From Bartonella rattaustraliani AUST/NH4 (GTDB lineage Bacteria > Pseudomonadota > Alphaproteobacteria > Rhizobiales > Rhizobiaceae): a stretch of DNA of 64,000 nucleotides. This document shows, piece after piece, positions 50,303 to 60,926 of the stretch; within the stretch, counting starts at the first letter, position 1; the number at the start of each line of letters is the position of its first letter. A program made the position numbers and the translations under genes. The notes beneath the pieces are model-generated. The model made no database searches. It saw only the letters and a program-made list of their open reading frames with translations, and was not told the origin of the DNA. The stretch lies in assembly GCF_000312565.1 (NCBI RefSeq), contig NZ_CALW02000006.1:49019-113018 (forward strand), given 5' to 3'.

Positions 50303-50534
50303 GTTAAGCCATTATGTAGACATTAGGGGAGAAAAAGAGACTGCAAAAACATCAATTTCGTCAACAATCAACCAAAATATCACAAACAAAACAACAATAG
50401 AAATGGGCGCTAACCTCTCAATACACGCGGATAGCTACGTCACAGCATGTGAATATATACAGCTCTTATGGGTATCAACAACCAAAATTTGTAGTTGGGT
50501 ATTCAAGGAAAGTTTTCTTGAACCGTATAAATGA
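50303..50534 (+). pseudogene. Filamentous-hemagglutinin-like repeat fragment
   Basis: Encodes KTSISSTINQNITNKTTIEM followed by GANLSIHADSYVT, the beta-helix repeat pattern of FhaB/CdiA-type exoproteins, then loses similarity. With the LHH fragment before it, this suggests the debris of a two-partner-secreted toxin locus. Confidence 0.45.
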
Positions 50535-50695
50535 AGGAAAGTTATGACGTGTAGAAAAAAGAGTTATGAGCATTCACTTCAAAGAAAAATAAGAAGAAAA
50601 TAAAAATAATTTAGATAAAATGGTATAAAGTGCAAAAGTTAGTCAGAAAATAGCTTGTTAAAAAATATACATTTCAATGTATTAAATATATAAAA

Positions 50696-50771
50696 TGGTG
50701 CCGCATGCCGGATTCGAACCAGCGACCCCATCATTACGAATGATGTGCTCTTCCAACTGAGCTAATGCGGC
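50696..50771 (-). tRNA. tRNA-Thr (anticodon CGT)
   Basis: On the minus strand a full cloverleaf: acceptor GCCGCAT with ATGCGGC, D arm GCTCAGTTGGAAGAGC, anticodon stem CATCA/TGATG with loop TTCGTAA (CGT), T arm GCTGG-TTCGAAT-CCGGC, discriminator A and encoded CCA. It sits at the right border of the accessory block, a typical integration target. Confidence 0.97.
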
Positions 50772-51274
50772 ATATGCTTGTACAATAAGCAAATAGAACT
50801 AATCTGAGGGTAATAGCTAAAACTATGCATAAAAGCAAGTATACATTTTTTTCAATAATTTAATGAGATCGCATTTATTGGGTGAGGAACGCTTCATGGA
50901 AGTTAAGAGTAGGATAGTATTTGTGTTTTAGATAGGGTCAAATGCTTTTTCATTGATGATCGCATTAGACCCGTAAGTTTATATAAAAGCGCATCTTTGT
51001 GATGGACCGTGAGGTCAGAACATCTTTTTCAAGATAAAAATATTTGTTACGTCAATGGGGAAAGGAAACAATTTATTGAACAAGTGATTGGGAGAGTAGG
51101 ATTATTGGGGGAATAGGACAAGTGATTGAGCAAATAAAAGATATCATAAACTTTTGTGTTATGAAGATTAAGGCCCGTAGAATTTGTAGAAAAGTTACTT
51201 CTTATTTTTTATAAAATGATGATAAATGAGTGATTTAATCAAAATCATTTTTTATTTTAGATGGAGTAAAAACG
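50772..51274. other. Intergenic between tRNA-Thr and slyX
   Basis: No gene; contains the promoter region for the tRNA (minus) and for slyX (plus). Confidence 0.5.
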
Positions 51275-51439
51275 ATGTCGGATGAAAATCGACTGGTCGA
51301 ACTAGAAACAAGATTAGCTTACCAGGAAAGGCTTATTGAAGAGCTTTCTTGTGTAGTGACAGATCAATGGAAAAGTTTGAATGAGATATCTAAAAAGTTT
51401 AATATTTTAACAAAGCGGTTTTCAGATTTAGAAGAATGA
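51275..51439 (+). CDS. slyX: SlyX-family protein
   Basis: 54 residues from an ATG preceded by GGAG (51262-51265). The sequence starts MSDENRLVELETRLAYQERL and has the coiled-coil heptad layout ending in FSDLEE, as in the short SlyX family. Function is unknown in the family. Easily missed because of its size. Confidence 0.85.
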   Translation: MSDENRLVELETRLAYQERLIEELSCVVTDQWKSLNEISKKFNILTKRFSDLEE

Positions 51440-52076
51440 AGTTTTGCTGAAACTGCTGTGCTACCATCGTCTCATCAAGAAGAGTATTAGGTATTTTTTT
51501 GAATCTTTCAATAAGAGTGTTTTGAATTTCAAAATAGGATGAGTATTGGATCTCGATAATATCATGTTTTCACAATGACTGTTGTTGACTACTTTTTTAT
51601 TTAACTCCTTAATTCAAAATAAGGGAGGGCGATTTTTGTAAGACTCGGAATTTTCCTTCATGATTTCAAAAAAGTCAATTTCAGTTAAGGGGGAGGAATA
51701 CCATTATAAGAGAAAGTATTTTCTGTATATGATTCATAGTACTAAAAAACAGAGAAAAGCTTTTGGATAGGGTAAAACATGAGAGATCATAATAACTTTT
51801 AACTACTGCAAGTATTGAGTTCTTTCTTTGTAGACTTGAACGAAAGGTTAATAACGAAACGTTCATTGAGTAACCCATTGCTTTTTATAAATGAAAAGGA
51901 GCCTATACCTTAGCATAGCAATCATGAGGATTGGTGTGTATTTGATAGGAGTCTTTTAACCTGTTTCTATGAGTAAAATCTATTTTAAAAAATGAAAAGC
52001 TCTGAAATGTGTTGAGTGTGTATGGTATAGTGGGTTTTAAAAGATAATTTTCAATATTAAAATGGAATATATTTTT
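51440..52076. other. Intergenic, no gene seen
   Basis: AT-rich; a 65-codon minus-strand frame (51681-51878) lacks a start signal and any family pattern. Confidence 0.5.
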
Positions 52077-52397
52077 TTAAGTATATGATATTTTGTGAAA
52101 AGGCTTTTGTTTTTTGTGATTCAATACACAAAGTATTATTGCTATAGCACCAAAAATAAACCATACTGGTAAACAAATAAGGGCAATGCAAATGGAGGAT
52201 AGGGGAGTGGGCATGATATTGTGTAGAGATTGGTTGAGTCCATAGATATCTGTTTGCAGAAGATTTGCCAATATTTTATCGAAGGAGGTTATCGTCCAGT
52301 GTGATGTACTCATGGAATGTACGCTATCAATAACAAAGATTACAATTGTTAGTGTAACGAAAATGAAGATCATAAATTTGAGCAGAGGGCGAAGCAT
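52077..52397 (-). CDS. Small two-helix membrane protein of unknown function
   Basis: 106 residues from the ATG at 52397, preceded by AGGGA on its strand (a longer frame to 52457 is less likely). There are two hydrophobic segments: LLKFMIFIFVTLTIVIFVI at the N-terminus and SSICIALICLPVWFIFGAIA near the C-terminus, with a loop of about 50 residues predicted outside the cytoplasm and a basic tail (NHKKQKPFHK). It is divergent from the permease gene. No family recognised. Confidence 0.65.
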   Translation of the reverse strand: MLRPLLKFMIFIFVTLTIVIFVIDSVHSMSTSHWTITSFDKILANLLQTDIYGLNQSLHNIMPTPLSSICIALICLPVWFIFGAIAIILCVLNHKKQKPFHKISYT

Positions 52398-52567
52398 TTT
52401 TTCCCTATAATTGAAATGGAATAATTGCATAATGCATAGCAAAATAAGAAGTTGCATTGTGACAAGAAAATAAGTTTGCGTTCGTTTTGCTTTTTTACAA
52501 GAGGCATAGAAATTTTGATTGTTTCTATAAAAACCGAGTTTGAATTCAACAAAAGTAATGAGGAATA

Positions 52568-53995
52568 ATGTTTGAAGAAAAGCATAATGAATTGAAGCGT
52601 AGTCTTCAAAATCGTCATATTCAAATGATTGCTTTGGGTGGCGTTATTGGGACAGGACTTTTTTATGGATCAACGGAAGCAATTCAATTAGCTGGCCCAT
52701 CTGTTATTTTAGCTTATCTTATTGGCGGGCTTACTATGTATTTTATTATGCGAATGCTTGGTGAAATGTCTGTAGAAGAGCCATCTTCAGGGGCTTTTAG
52801 TTTTTTTGCTTATAAATATTGGGGGCAATTGGCTGGTTTCATCACAGGTTGGAATTATTGGTTTCTTTATATTCTTGTGAGTATGGCTGAACTTACAGTG
52901 ATAGGGTTTTACCTTGATCATTGGATTTTGGTTGATCGTTGGAAGTCATCTTTCATTGTTCTTTTGTTTGTTACGTTGGTTAATTTGTTTAATGTTCGTT
53001 TTTACGGGGAATTTGAATTTTGTTGCGCTTTGATCAAAGTTGCTGCTGTTATTGGTATGATTATTTTGGGAATTTTTCTCATTGTTACTGGATTCGGGAG
53101 AAATCAAGCGAATATTCATTATCTTTGGGATCATGGCGGTTTTTTTCCTTATGGAGCCATAGGGGTGGTTTTGGCAACTTCTGTAGTAATGTTTTCTTTT
53201 GGAGGAACAGAGCTTGTTGGTATCGCTGCTGGAGAGGCATCTAACCCACAAAAAACAATTCCAACGGCTATCCGTCAAGTTATGTGGAGAATTATCATTT
53301 TTTACATTGGTTCTATCAGTGTCATTATGATAATCAGTCCGTGGAATAGGATTGCAAAAAACGGTAGTCCTTTTGTTACAATTTTCGAAACTGTAGGGAT
53401 TCCTGCGGCTGGTCATATTTTAAATTTTGTAGTCATTATGGCTGCTATTTCTGTTTACAACAGTGGTATTTATTCTAATGGTCGTATGCTTCATAGCTTA
53501 GCATTGCAAAAAAATGCACCACATGTTTTTAGTAAACTGAGTGCTGCGCGTGCCCCTTATGTTGCTATCCTTTTTTCATCAATCTGTACGGCATTGATTA
53601 TCGTTGTTAATGCTTTGGTTCCTGATAACAGTTTTATGCGGATTATGGCTCTTGCAACTGCTGCAGCAGTTATAACTTGGGCTATTATTGTTATTGTTCA
53701 TTTGAAGTTTCGAAAGGCACATAAAAACAAAAAAGGTGATTTTATTTATGCATTTGGTTTATATCCTTACGCCAATTATTTTTGCCTTTGCTTTCTTGCT
53801 TTATTATTTTGCATTATGTTTTTAAGTGGTTTTGGACAGAATGGATTAATGGGAAAATTTTTTGAGATTGTAGGAATAAGGGTATCTTGTTTTGAAACAT
53901 ATATTCCTGTACAGATGCCTGACATGAGTTTGGCCGTTATTATTATTCCTGTATGGTATTTGTTTTTGCTCTTGGGCTATAAATTGAAGCTGTAG
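52568..53995 (+). CDS. Amino-acid permease (APC family)
   Basis: A 475-residue, 12-helix inner-membrane transporter. Signature regions are [20 protein letters not shown] (helix 1), [22 protein letters not shown] and [20 protein letters not shown]. It resembles the proline, GABA, aromatic and D-alanine/glycine permease subgroup; substrate cannot be fixed by reading. The ATG at 52568 follows GAGGAATA. It is followed by the biotin transporter genes, without clear functional link. Confidence 0.9.
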   Translation: MFEEKHNELKRSLQNRHIQMIALGGVIGTGLFYGSTEAIQLAGPSVILAYLIGGLTMYFIMRMLGEMSVEEPSSGAFSFFAYKYWGQLAGFITGWNYWFLYILVSMAELTVIGFYLDHWILVDRWKSSFIVLLFVTLVNLFNVRFYGEFEFCCALIKVAAVIGMIILGIFLIVTGFGRNQANIHYLWDHGGFFPYGAIGVVLATSVVMFSFGGTELVGIAAGEASNPQKTIPTAIRQVMWRIIIFYIGSISVIMIISPWNRIAKNGSPFVTIFETVGIPAAGHILNFVVIMAAISVYNSGIYSNGRMLHSLALQKNAPHVFSKLSAARAPYVAILFSSICTALIIVVNALVPDNSFMRIMALATAAAVITWAIIVIVHLKFRKAHKNKKGDFIYAFGLYPYANYFCLCFLALLFCIMFLSGFGQNGLMGKFFEIVGIRVSCFETYIPVQMPDMSLAVIIIPVWYLFLLLGYKLKL

Positions 53996-54036
53996 CAGTA
54001 AAGGAGCGGATAAAAGGGGTTGATAGGAATAAAATT

Positions 54037-54717
54037 TTGGGGATTATAAAATTCGATAAGGTGACACAAGTCTTTGGTGAGTTGTGTGTTTTAAGAGATA
54101 TTACTGTACAGCTTACAGAAAAAAGAGTTGCTATTGTTGGTGCGAATGGTTCTGGAAAAAGTACATTTGTTCGTCTTATCAATGGGCTACAATTACCGTC
54201 TTATGGTTTTGTAAGCGTTGATGGGCTTGATACAAAGCATGATGCAAAGGCAGTAAAGCGTAAAGTAGGGTTTGTTTTTCAAAATCCCGATAATCAAATT
54301 GTTTTATCATTAGTGGAAGAAGACTTATCTTTTGGTCTTAAAAATCTAAAACTGAGTAAAGAAGAAATTAAGGAGCGTGTTGATGAAATTTTACAGCGCT
54401 ATGATCTTCAAGCTTTTAGAAATCACGCAGTTCATTTATTAAGTGGTGGACAAAAACAACTCGTTGCTATTTCTAGTGTTGTTGCCATGAAACCAGACTA
54501 TATTGTTTTCGATGAGCCGACAACATTACTTGATTTGCGAAATAAGCGCCGTGTTACACAGGTGATAGAAGAATTATCACAAACGGTGATCGTTGTATCC
54601 CATGATTTGGAGTTTCTTAAAAATTTTGATAGAGTGTTGGTTTTTGATAAGGGGGAAATAGTTGTTGACGATGTACCTTTTGTGGCGATCAAAGAATATA
54701 TAAGGAAAATGTCGTGA
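54037..54717 (+). CDS. bioM: ECF biotin transporter ATPase BioM
   Basis: A 226-residue ATP-binding protein of the energy-coupling factor type. Walker [11 protein letters not shown]-loop [10 protein letters not shown], signature LLSGGQKQL and Walker [13 protein letters not shown] are present. It starts at a TTG (54037, reading [16 protein letters not shown]), with no ATG nearby. Its stop overlaps the bioN start. It powers uptake of biotin together with BioN and BioY. Confidence 0.88.
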   Translation: MGIIKFDKVTQVFGELCVLRDITVQLTEKRVAIVGANGSGKSTFVRLINGLQLPSYGFVSVDGLDTKHDAKAVKRKVGFVFQNPDNQIVLSLVEEDLSFGLKNLKLSKEEIKERVDEILQRYDLQAFRNHAVHLLSGGQKQLVAISSVVAMKPDYIVFDEPTTLLDLRNKRRVTQVIEELSQTVIVVSHDLEFLKNFDRVLVFDKGEIVVDDVPFVAIKEYIRKMS

Positions 54718-55324
54718 TTGGTTTATACCTTCCTCAAGATACATTTATTCATAGGCTGAGACCAGGAGTTAAGCTGTTCTTTCTTGCGGTGTGTACAAGC
54801 ACTTTATTGATGGTATCAGCAGTTCCTATTCTTTTGTTTTTTTATTGTTTGTTGTCCTTTTTTACAAAGTTGCTAAGGTTCCTTTTAACAATGTGTTAAA
54901 GCAACTTAAAGCAATGGGATTGCTTTTAGTACTTCTCTTTGTTTTTCAAGTTATTTATAAAGATTGGACTACAGGTTTTGAAGTCATAGTGCGTTTTATT
55001 TCTCTCATTTTTTTAGCATTACTTGTGTCTTTAACGACTAAAGTTTCGGATATGGTGAGTGTAATTGAAACATGGGTTCAACCATTACGACGTTTTGGTA
55101 TAAATCCATCAAAATTTAGTATGGTTTTATCTCTGGCAATTAGATTTATTCCGCTTGTGAGTGAAAAATTCAATGAAGTGCATGAAGCACAGCGCGCACG
55201 TGGACTTGATACAAATATTGCTGCCCTTGCAATACCGTTAATTATACGAACCATAAGGATGGCATCGGAAGTTGCTGAAGCACTTGAGGCACGTTCTTAT
55301 GATGGTGATGCTGAAAATATTTAA
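54714..55324 (+). pseudogene. bioN: ECF biotin transporter transmembrane subunit BioN, frameshifted
   Basis: A GTG at 54714 opens [20 protein letters not shown] and membrane helix 1, then the frame ends at 54899. The rest of the protein (FVVLFYKVAKVPFNNVLKQL to ALEARSYDGDAENI) is in the frame starting before 54791. The break fits loss of one T in a run of seven (54837-54843); eight T would restore one frame of about 203 residues. The coupling motif ARG (AQRARGLD) and EARSYD are intact in the second half. Confidence 0.82.
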
Positions 55325-55359
55325 TGATGATAGGATTATTCTTAGTAAGGGGATCATGA

Positions 55360-55914
55360 ATGAGTACAAAAGATTTGACTTATATTGCTTTATTTGCAGC
55401 TATTTACGTGGTTTTAAGCAGTTTTCCTGCTATTTATCTCCCCATTTCTCTTGGTATTCCGATTACGGCTCAGTCGATGGGTCCCATGTTGGCAGGGTCT
55501 ATACTTGGGGCGAAAAGAGGCTTCTTAGCATCATTGCTTTTTCTTATACTTATAGCTGTTGGATTGCCTGTATTACCTGGTGGGCGTGGAGGAATAAGTG
55601 TTTTTTTAGGGCCTACCGCTGGTTATCTGATTGGTTTTGCAGTTGGTGCATTTCTTATTGGCTTTATGGTTGAGTTGTTTTGGAAGCGATTAAATTTTGT
55701 GACATTATGTGTGATAAATATTGTAGGAGGTATTGGGGTTGTCTATTTTTTGGGAATACCATGGATGGCATATGTTACGAAGACTCCTTTATGGGCAGCG
55801 ATAACAAGTTCATTCGTTTTTTTGATTGGTGATTTTTTGAAAGTTCTGATTGCATCTTTTGTTGCATTGGCAATTAAAAAAGCTGTTCCTCTGATTGCTT
55901 CAAAGAAAGGATAA
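55360..55914 (+). CDS. bioY: Biotin transporter substrate-binding protein BioY (copy 1)
   Basis: A 184-residue, six-helix membrane protein. BioY motifs are LYLPISLGIPITAQSMGPML and GAKRGFLA, with the central GLPVLPGGRGG and GPTAGYLIGF. It binds biotin and works with BioMN, or alone with low capacity in some bacteria. The ATG follows AAGGGGATC, 35 bp after bioN. Nearly identical to copy 2. Confidence 0.92.
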   Translation: MSTKDLTYIALFAAIYVVLSSFPAIYLPISLGIPITAQSMGPMLAGSILGAKRGFLASLLFLILIAVGLPVLPGGRGGISVFLGPTAGYLIGFAVGAFLIGFMVELFWKRLNFVTLCVINIVGGIGVVYFLGIPWMAYVTKTPLWAAITSSFVFLIGDFLKVLIASFVALAIKKAVPLIASKKG

Positions 55915-56059
55915 TTGTACCTTGAAACGAGGGATTATGTTGTGGTTTTGCTTAAAGGATAAAAAAGAAAGCACGACAGAGTTCTCTTCTCTGATTTTTT
56001 TATGCTGTAATGAATAAAAATGTTGTTCTATGAGCAGAAAACTATAAGAGTAAAAAAGG

Positions 56060-56200
56060 ATATCTATTATCCATTCTAAATAAACTGTATGAAGTACAGC
56101 AGAGGTAAGAGGGTATATTATATTGCTAATCGTATAGGTTAATAATAAGGATATTTTTAGAAGTTCTAGAAGCATGTTCTTATAAGGTAACACTAAGAAT
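56060..56200 (+). pseudogene. Decayed copy of the bioN 3' end before bioY copy 2
   Basis: The stretch GAAGTTCTAGAAGCATGTTC and the preceding bases (ATTGCTAATCGTATAGG) align with the end of bioN (GAAGCACTTGAGGCACGTTC; ATTATACGAACCATAAGG). So the duplication that made bioY copy 2 included the end of bioN, now full of stops. Confidence 0.65.
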
Positions 56201-56239
56201 ATGGATCGGATAGAGTACTTTATAGTAAAGGGGGATTTA

Positions 56240-56794
56240 ATGAATACAAAAGATCTAACTTATATTGCTTTCTTTGCAGCTATTTATGTGGTTTTAAGCA
56301 GTTTTCCTGCTATTTATCTTCCCATTTCTCTTGGTGTTCCGATTACAGCTCAGTCTATGGGGCCAATGTTAGCAGGGTCTATACTTGGTGCGAAAAGAGG
56401 GGCCTTAGCATCACTGCTTTTTCTTGTACTTATAGCTATTGGGCTGCCTGTACTACCTAGTGGAAATGGAGGGGTAAGTGTTTTTCTGGGTCCTACGGCT
56501 GGGTATCTTGTTGGTTTTGTATTTGCTGCATTTTTTATTGGTTTTATGGTTGAGTTATTTTGGCAGCGGCTAAATTTTCTCATATTATGTGTGATAAATG
56601 CTGTGGGTGGTATTGGGGTTGTCTATCTTTTTGGAATACCGTGGACGGCATATATTGCCCAAGTTTCCTTGTTAGCAGCTTTTACAGCTTCATTAGGTTT
56701 TTTGATTGGCGCTTTTCTGAAAGTGCTGATTGCATCCTTTATAGCCCTTACAGTTAAAAAATCCATTCCTTTCATTACGTCAAAGAAAGGGTAG
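56240..56794 (+). CDS. bioY: Biotin transporter substrate-binding protein BioY (copy 2)
   Basis: 184 residues, same length and motifs as copy 1, with substitutions spread over the helices (for example GVPITAQSMG, LPSGNGGVSV, AQVSLLAAFTASLGFLIGAF). The ATG at 56240 follows AAAGGGGG; a frame open from 56201 is an artefact of the upstream relic. It is probably expressed, since the ribosome-binding site is good. Confidence 0.9.
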   Translation: MNTKDLTYIAFFAAIYVVLSSFPAIYLPISLGVPITAQSMGPMLAGSILGAKRGALASLLFLVLIAIGLPVLPSGNGGVSVFLGPTAGYLVGFVFAAFFIGFMVELFWQRLNFLILCVINAVGGIGVVYLFGIPWTAYIAQVSLLAAFTASLGFLIGAFLKVLIASFIALTVKKSIPFITSKKG

Positions 56795-57147
56795 CTCCAC
56801 TTCTGTAATGGAGATGCTGTGTTGAGGATTCTGTAAAGATAAAAAGAGAAATTATGAAAATTTTCTGTTTTATTTTTTGCACAATTCTAAGAGGAAGTAT
56901 GCTAAAACAAAAGAAGATTGTTGCATAATATTTTAAGAAGCTATCTAGAAATATGTCATGTAAAGTATATAGTATTTTAAATATATAAAAGTATAAAAAT
57001 TTACGAATAATCATAATACCTCATTTTCACTTGTTTTATATGGAAAAATTCATTATATGATTTTTAATATTTTATTAAATTTAAATCGTATGAAATTTTA
57101 TTTACATTATGTTTATTGTTTTAAGAAAAGTAAGGAAAAATAAAAAT

Positions 57148-57462
57148 ATGAATATAAGATATTACTTTGCTGTATGCGCTATTATCTTAAGTTTTTCGTC
57201 TGTTGTAAAAGCATCTGAACATACGATTTTTGTAAGAGAAGTACCCGTCATTATTGTTCCTTCTATTTTTGCGACAAAGATAAATGTTTTTTTTGATAAG
57301 CAGGTTAATTCTTTGTTACATAAAGTTATTATACCAACACATCAAGGTGATCATAATGTATTTTGGAAAACTATGACATCGATATTTGAGAAGATAAAAC
57401 ATGTATATGCTAATTTAGGGTATTATTTATATAACTCTCTATTCTCCATATTCAATTGGTAG
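57148..57462 (+). CDS. Small secreted protein of unknown function
   Basis: 104 residues with a signal peptide (MNIRYYFAVCAIILSFSSVV, cleaved near KAS-E). The rest is mixed hydrophobic and basic with aromatic residues near the end (YANLGYYLYNSLFSIFNW) and has no known domain. ATG at 57148 after AAGGAAAAATAAAA. Its start resembles that of the small secreted gene at 17.16 kb (MNI-YY), but the mature parts differ. Confidence 0.55.
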   Translation: MNIRYYFAVCAIILSFSSVVKASEHTIFVREVPVIIVPSIFATKINVFFDKQVNSLLHKVIIPTHQGDHNVFWKTMTSIFEKIKHVYANLGYYLYNSLFSIFNW

Positions 57463-58459
57463 AATACAAGAAATATATTATCTTTAGATTCCATAGCAAA
57501 TCTTATTAATAAAAGAGGCTTAGTTTTATTATAAATGTAAGAGATTATAGTTTAAATGTGTTTATATAAATTGTTTATATTTATATTGTCGTATACATGA
57601 AGTATTGATTTATCAGTATGAGCAATTTGGAGAGTGATATTCTCAGTATATTCAAGATATTGAGAAACACTGAGATAGTTTTGCAAAACAACATGAGTAT
57701 CACTTTCTTATAACAATTTTTTGAACTTACAGGTTTAATTCTATAAGTTTGTACAGGATTTAAAAGTGATGTCTCTCTTTAAAAGACGGCGAGCCAAGAA
57801 TGAAAAGAAGCAAATATTTTTTAGAAGATAAATCCAGAACATGATTTATGAGTGCACATGCTTGAGACTTTATCATTGTACTTTTAAAAATATAAAAAAT
57901 CATTTTCTTCTTTCAATAAAAGAGCTTGAACGAGGAAAGGTAATTTCCAGACAAAGAGCAACAATGAAATGTCTTTTCAGATACTTAAAAGAAGTGATGG
58001 AGGCTGGAATAACTAACTTCTTAACATAACCGGTTTGGATTAAATTCCTGAGAAATATTTTGGGAATATTAGTGTGGTTAAGAGTTTAGCTGTGGTCACA
58101 AGAGTAAAACAATCCACAGTGCTAAAATGAGAAACGAATGCCTCGAGCACTATTGGAGGAGCAGGTGTTTTTATCTGTCGAGGTATTTAGAAACGCTTCA
58201 GATATACAATTAATTATTCTCTCATGATTTTCACTTGACGCTGGGATGACTTCATTTGAGATAATTTTGCCAAGCTTTTAGGCAATTATGCTGTCCATGA
58301 TTGTGTGATATTTAGGGGATGACGAGTCTTCAGAAGACTAAGCAGAATAGTATGAGCAAAAAAGCACGTACATTTTCATAGTAAACATTAATGTTTCAAA
58401 TCTTTCAGTCTCCATTATAAAAAAGCCACTTCAAATTTACAAAGGAGCCCATCCCTCAT
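57463..58459. other. Long region without confident gene
   Basis: A 62-codon frame (57841-58029) has no known features. Near 58080-58215 a broken frame (SLAVVTRVKQSTV and RALLEEQVFLS) faintly recalls a LysR-type DNA-binding domain, not enough to call. It borders the decayed MFS gene. Confidence 0.4.
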
Positions 58460-59620
58460 CTAGGGAATAATAACAGTATTATTTTTCTTAAAATAGTTAC
58501 AACCAAAAATCATTCCACCCAAAAGTATCAAACAATATCCTATATAACTAAACCCATAACATTCGATTAAATAAGCAGTGAATGGAAGGACAATCATCAA
58601 GCTGCTTCGCATAATGGTTGCAAGAAAAGATTCATAAGTTGCTCGTAAACGGTCTTCGATCATATCATGCAATATTGTTTCGCAGATCATATGAATGAGC
58701 CGCACAATAAAAAACAAGAAAGCAACCAAGAAACCAACTATGAAAAAATTCAGTGGTCATATCTTTATCAAAGGTAGGTTCGTAGCAATAGCTACCATCA
58801 ATGTGAAGATAGCTACATACTTTATTTTTTAAATTTTCTAGAATTAAGCCTGAAAAAGATTGGGCTAACAATAATGCAGAGAATACAATGCCCAATTGTG
58901 TGTGAGAAACCGTCAGGTTAAATTGCACAAAGAGAGCCTGCCATATCGCGCAGGGATATCAAACAATATGCCGCTTATAATGAATAAGAGTGAAATAAAA
59001 CGTAAATTTTTAGATAAACTTACCGCTTGCTTAAAATCATGCACGAAGCTGATTAAAGCACTCTCATGATTTCCTCTTTCAGAAATAGAATCTGGTAAAA
59101 AAATACCCCCGTAAATAAATACGATAAACATTAAACATGCAGCAATATACCAAACACCAATATTAAAATAATCAGTGACAAAAGCACCTGTTAAACTGAA
59201 AACAAACATTCCAATATGGTTCCATTTATGACTCGTACTTAAAACTTTTGTAATGGACAAAGAATTATCCTTTGAAGCGTGGATGAGCAGAGCATTATAA
59301 GCTCCACTTATAAAGGTCATTGATAAGGCGTTAAAAAATTCTGCCAGTATAAAACCAAAAAACGATGAGGATAATCCGATAGGAAAAAGCTAAATCAGAG
59401 CAGTAACGGCGGCAAGGAGAACCGATAATTTGCGGCTTATTTTATTAGAGAAATAACCAAGTGGTAAATCCCAAAGCAACATAATGGCTGCTTGAAAAGT
59501 TTTAATGAAACCGACATTAGCGATTGTCAAACCTTGCGACATCATATAGACTAAAGCGGAAGCACCCGTAAAAATCCGCACACCATGATACAAGACTCCA
59601 TAGATAAAGACACTTTTCAT
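58460..59620 (-). pseudogene. MFS exporter pseudogene of the ThiF/AAA cluster
   Basis: Four overlapping frame pieces run in order: MKSVFIYGVLYHGVRIFTGA to 59390, FISGAYNALLIHASKDNSL to 58913, MQFNLTVSHTQLGIVFSALL, and MVAFLFFIVRLIHMICETIL to the end at 58460. They cover one major-facilitator transporter of about 390 residues; helix 2-3 has LLWDLPLGYFSNKISRKLSVL, the usual cytoplasmic loop motif. At least three frameshifts. In microcin C-type loci an MFS protein exports the product; here it directly follows the ThiF gene. Confidence 0.75.
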
Positions 59621-59629
59621 AACTTTCCC

Positions 59630-60505
59630 TCAATAAATGAATGACAACTTTTACAATAGTAGAGTGCTGTGTCTGGTCACTTTCAGTAAAAGTATAGTGA
59701 TTGAAATCAAGAGATAACGTTTTGCCGACAATTTGGTACGCACCAAATCTTGTGAGAAGTTTAACGGCTTCAAGAGCGCAAAGAGAATCCGCCACGCATT
59801 GTAAGGGTCTATTAAAATGTTTACATGCCCCTCTTTTATTTTCTGAACAAAAGGAAAAGTATTTTTCTGTTTTTTACATGATTAATACAATTATAACACC
59901 TCGTTTTCCTGAAATAACCAAAGGACCTATGACAGCATTATGAGTACTGGATTCTGCATAGAGCAAAGGTATTTTCCTGGCATAAGATGCCTTATTCATT
60001 AAATAAAAAAACTCAGGCCTCGGCATATCCGCTGCGCATATTACTAAATCAACATCTTCAAAGACTAAACATGCGTGATCAAAAGTTTCTATTTTTTGAT
60101 CGTAAAATAAATATTTTGTTGTTGGGCTTATGCGTTTTCCTTTCTTTTTTGCAACCTCTATTTTTTTCATACCAGTATCATCATATGTATATAACATCTG
60201 CCTCGATAGATTAGATTCTTCTACGACATCAAATTCATAGCTGATAATTTTTCCAATACTCATAGCTGAAAGCGTGTAGAAAATGTAGCTACTAACTCCT
60301 CCGAGGCCAATAAGAGCAACCGATGCTTTTTGTAAATTTTTCTGAATTTTCACTGCAGAAGAGAAATCTCCCACGGCATGCTTAAACAAATTAATTTGTC
60401 TATCAAAATGCTTATAACTCTATATACTTAAACCATGTTGTGAGAAAGCATCTTCTTTAGAAAAGATTGGTTCTACTACACGAGGTCCACCAGCATTTGT
60501 ACAAT
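59630..60505 (-). pseudogene. ThiF/MccB-like E1 adenylyltransferase pseudogene
   Basis: An N-terminal part (SNCTNAGGPRVVEPIFSKED) is followed by the adenylating domain: ASVALIGLGGVSSYIFYTLS with the nucleotide loop, FDVVEESNLSRQMLY (ThiF motif), DLVICAADMPRPEF and GPLVISGKRG. After a stop at 59874, zinc-site-like cysteines (YNC, CKHFNRPLQC in the restored frame) and ADSLCALEAVKLLTRFGAYQ complete it. Distant from moeB at 2.5 kb, it fits the peptide-modifying E1 group (MccB and relatives). Two or more frameshifts. Confidence 0.75.
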
Positions 60506-60508
60506 TGC

Positions 60509-60890
60509 TTAAAGTCGTCTCTCTCTAAATAAAATCACATTTTCATAAGGTGTAATTTTTTTCTCAAAATCACCTCGCAATGCGGTACCCGAAAGAATAT
60601 TTCCTATATAGATTTCAAACACGAATTGTCTGCTCAAGAGATCAAATGATGAATTTTGAAGTTTAGAACGCAACTCTCTAACAAATGATGTTTTGCCAAC
60701 ACCAGCATCGCCTGTAATAAGCAAAGATTTTTAATAAGCACAAAAAGCCATATTATAGCCTCTTGAAAGATTTCGTCACGTCTGACATAACCTGCAGAGC
60801 AGTCACGTTCTAAAAAAGAAAGAGCAATACTGCGGCATTCTTTAATCAGTTCATTTAATTGTAAAAATACGTTGCCCTCAATAATCTAAA
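60509..60890 (-). pseudogene. ClpA/ClpB-type AAA ATPase fragment
   Basis: Frames give ELIKECRSIALSFLERDCSA, GYVRRDEIFQEAI, LLITGDAGVGKTSFVRELRS with a perfect Walker A, FVFEIYIGNILSGTALRGDF (the ClpA/B pore-region block G-L-A-G-x-x-x-RGxFE) and ENVILF where Walker B begins. It stops there, before the sensor and second ATPase domain. It probably was the first part of a small AAA protein or of a fusion with the ThiF protein. The start codon is lost (ATT where ATG is expected). Confidence 0.65.
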
Positions 60891-60910
60891 GGGGAGGTTT
60901 GTTATCCCCC
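60891..60910 (-). terminator. Hairpin between the small peptide gene and the AAA relic
   Basis: On the minus strand GGGGG and CTCCCC arms with a loop of about 8-10 nt, followed by TTT. Possible attenuator or weak terminator: in microcin C operons a stem-loop separates the peptide gene from the enzyme genes. Function here is inferred. Confidence 0.5.
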
Positions 60911-60926
60911 ACACAATATGCTTATT

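Noticed and set aside
52946-53416. 156-codon open frame antisense to the permease gene
   Set aside because: Composition (Asn, Thr, Arg rich) is that of a shadow of hydrophobic codons on the other strand.
58080-58215. Possible LysR-type regulator remnant
   Set aside because: Only short broken segments (TRVKQSTV, LLEEQVFLS) recall the helix-turn-helix; not enough to call a gene.
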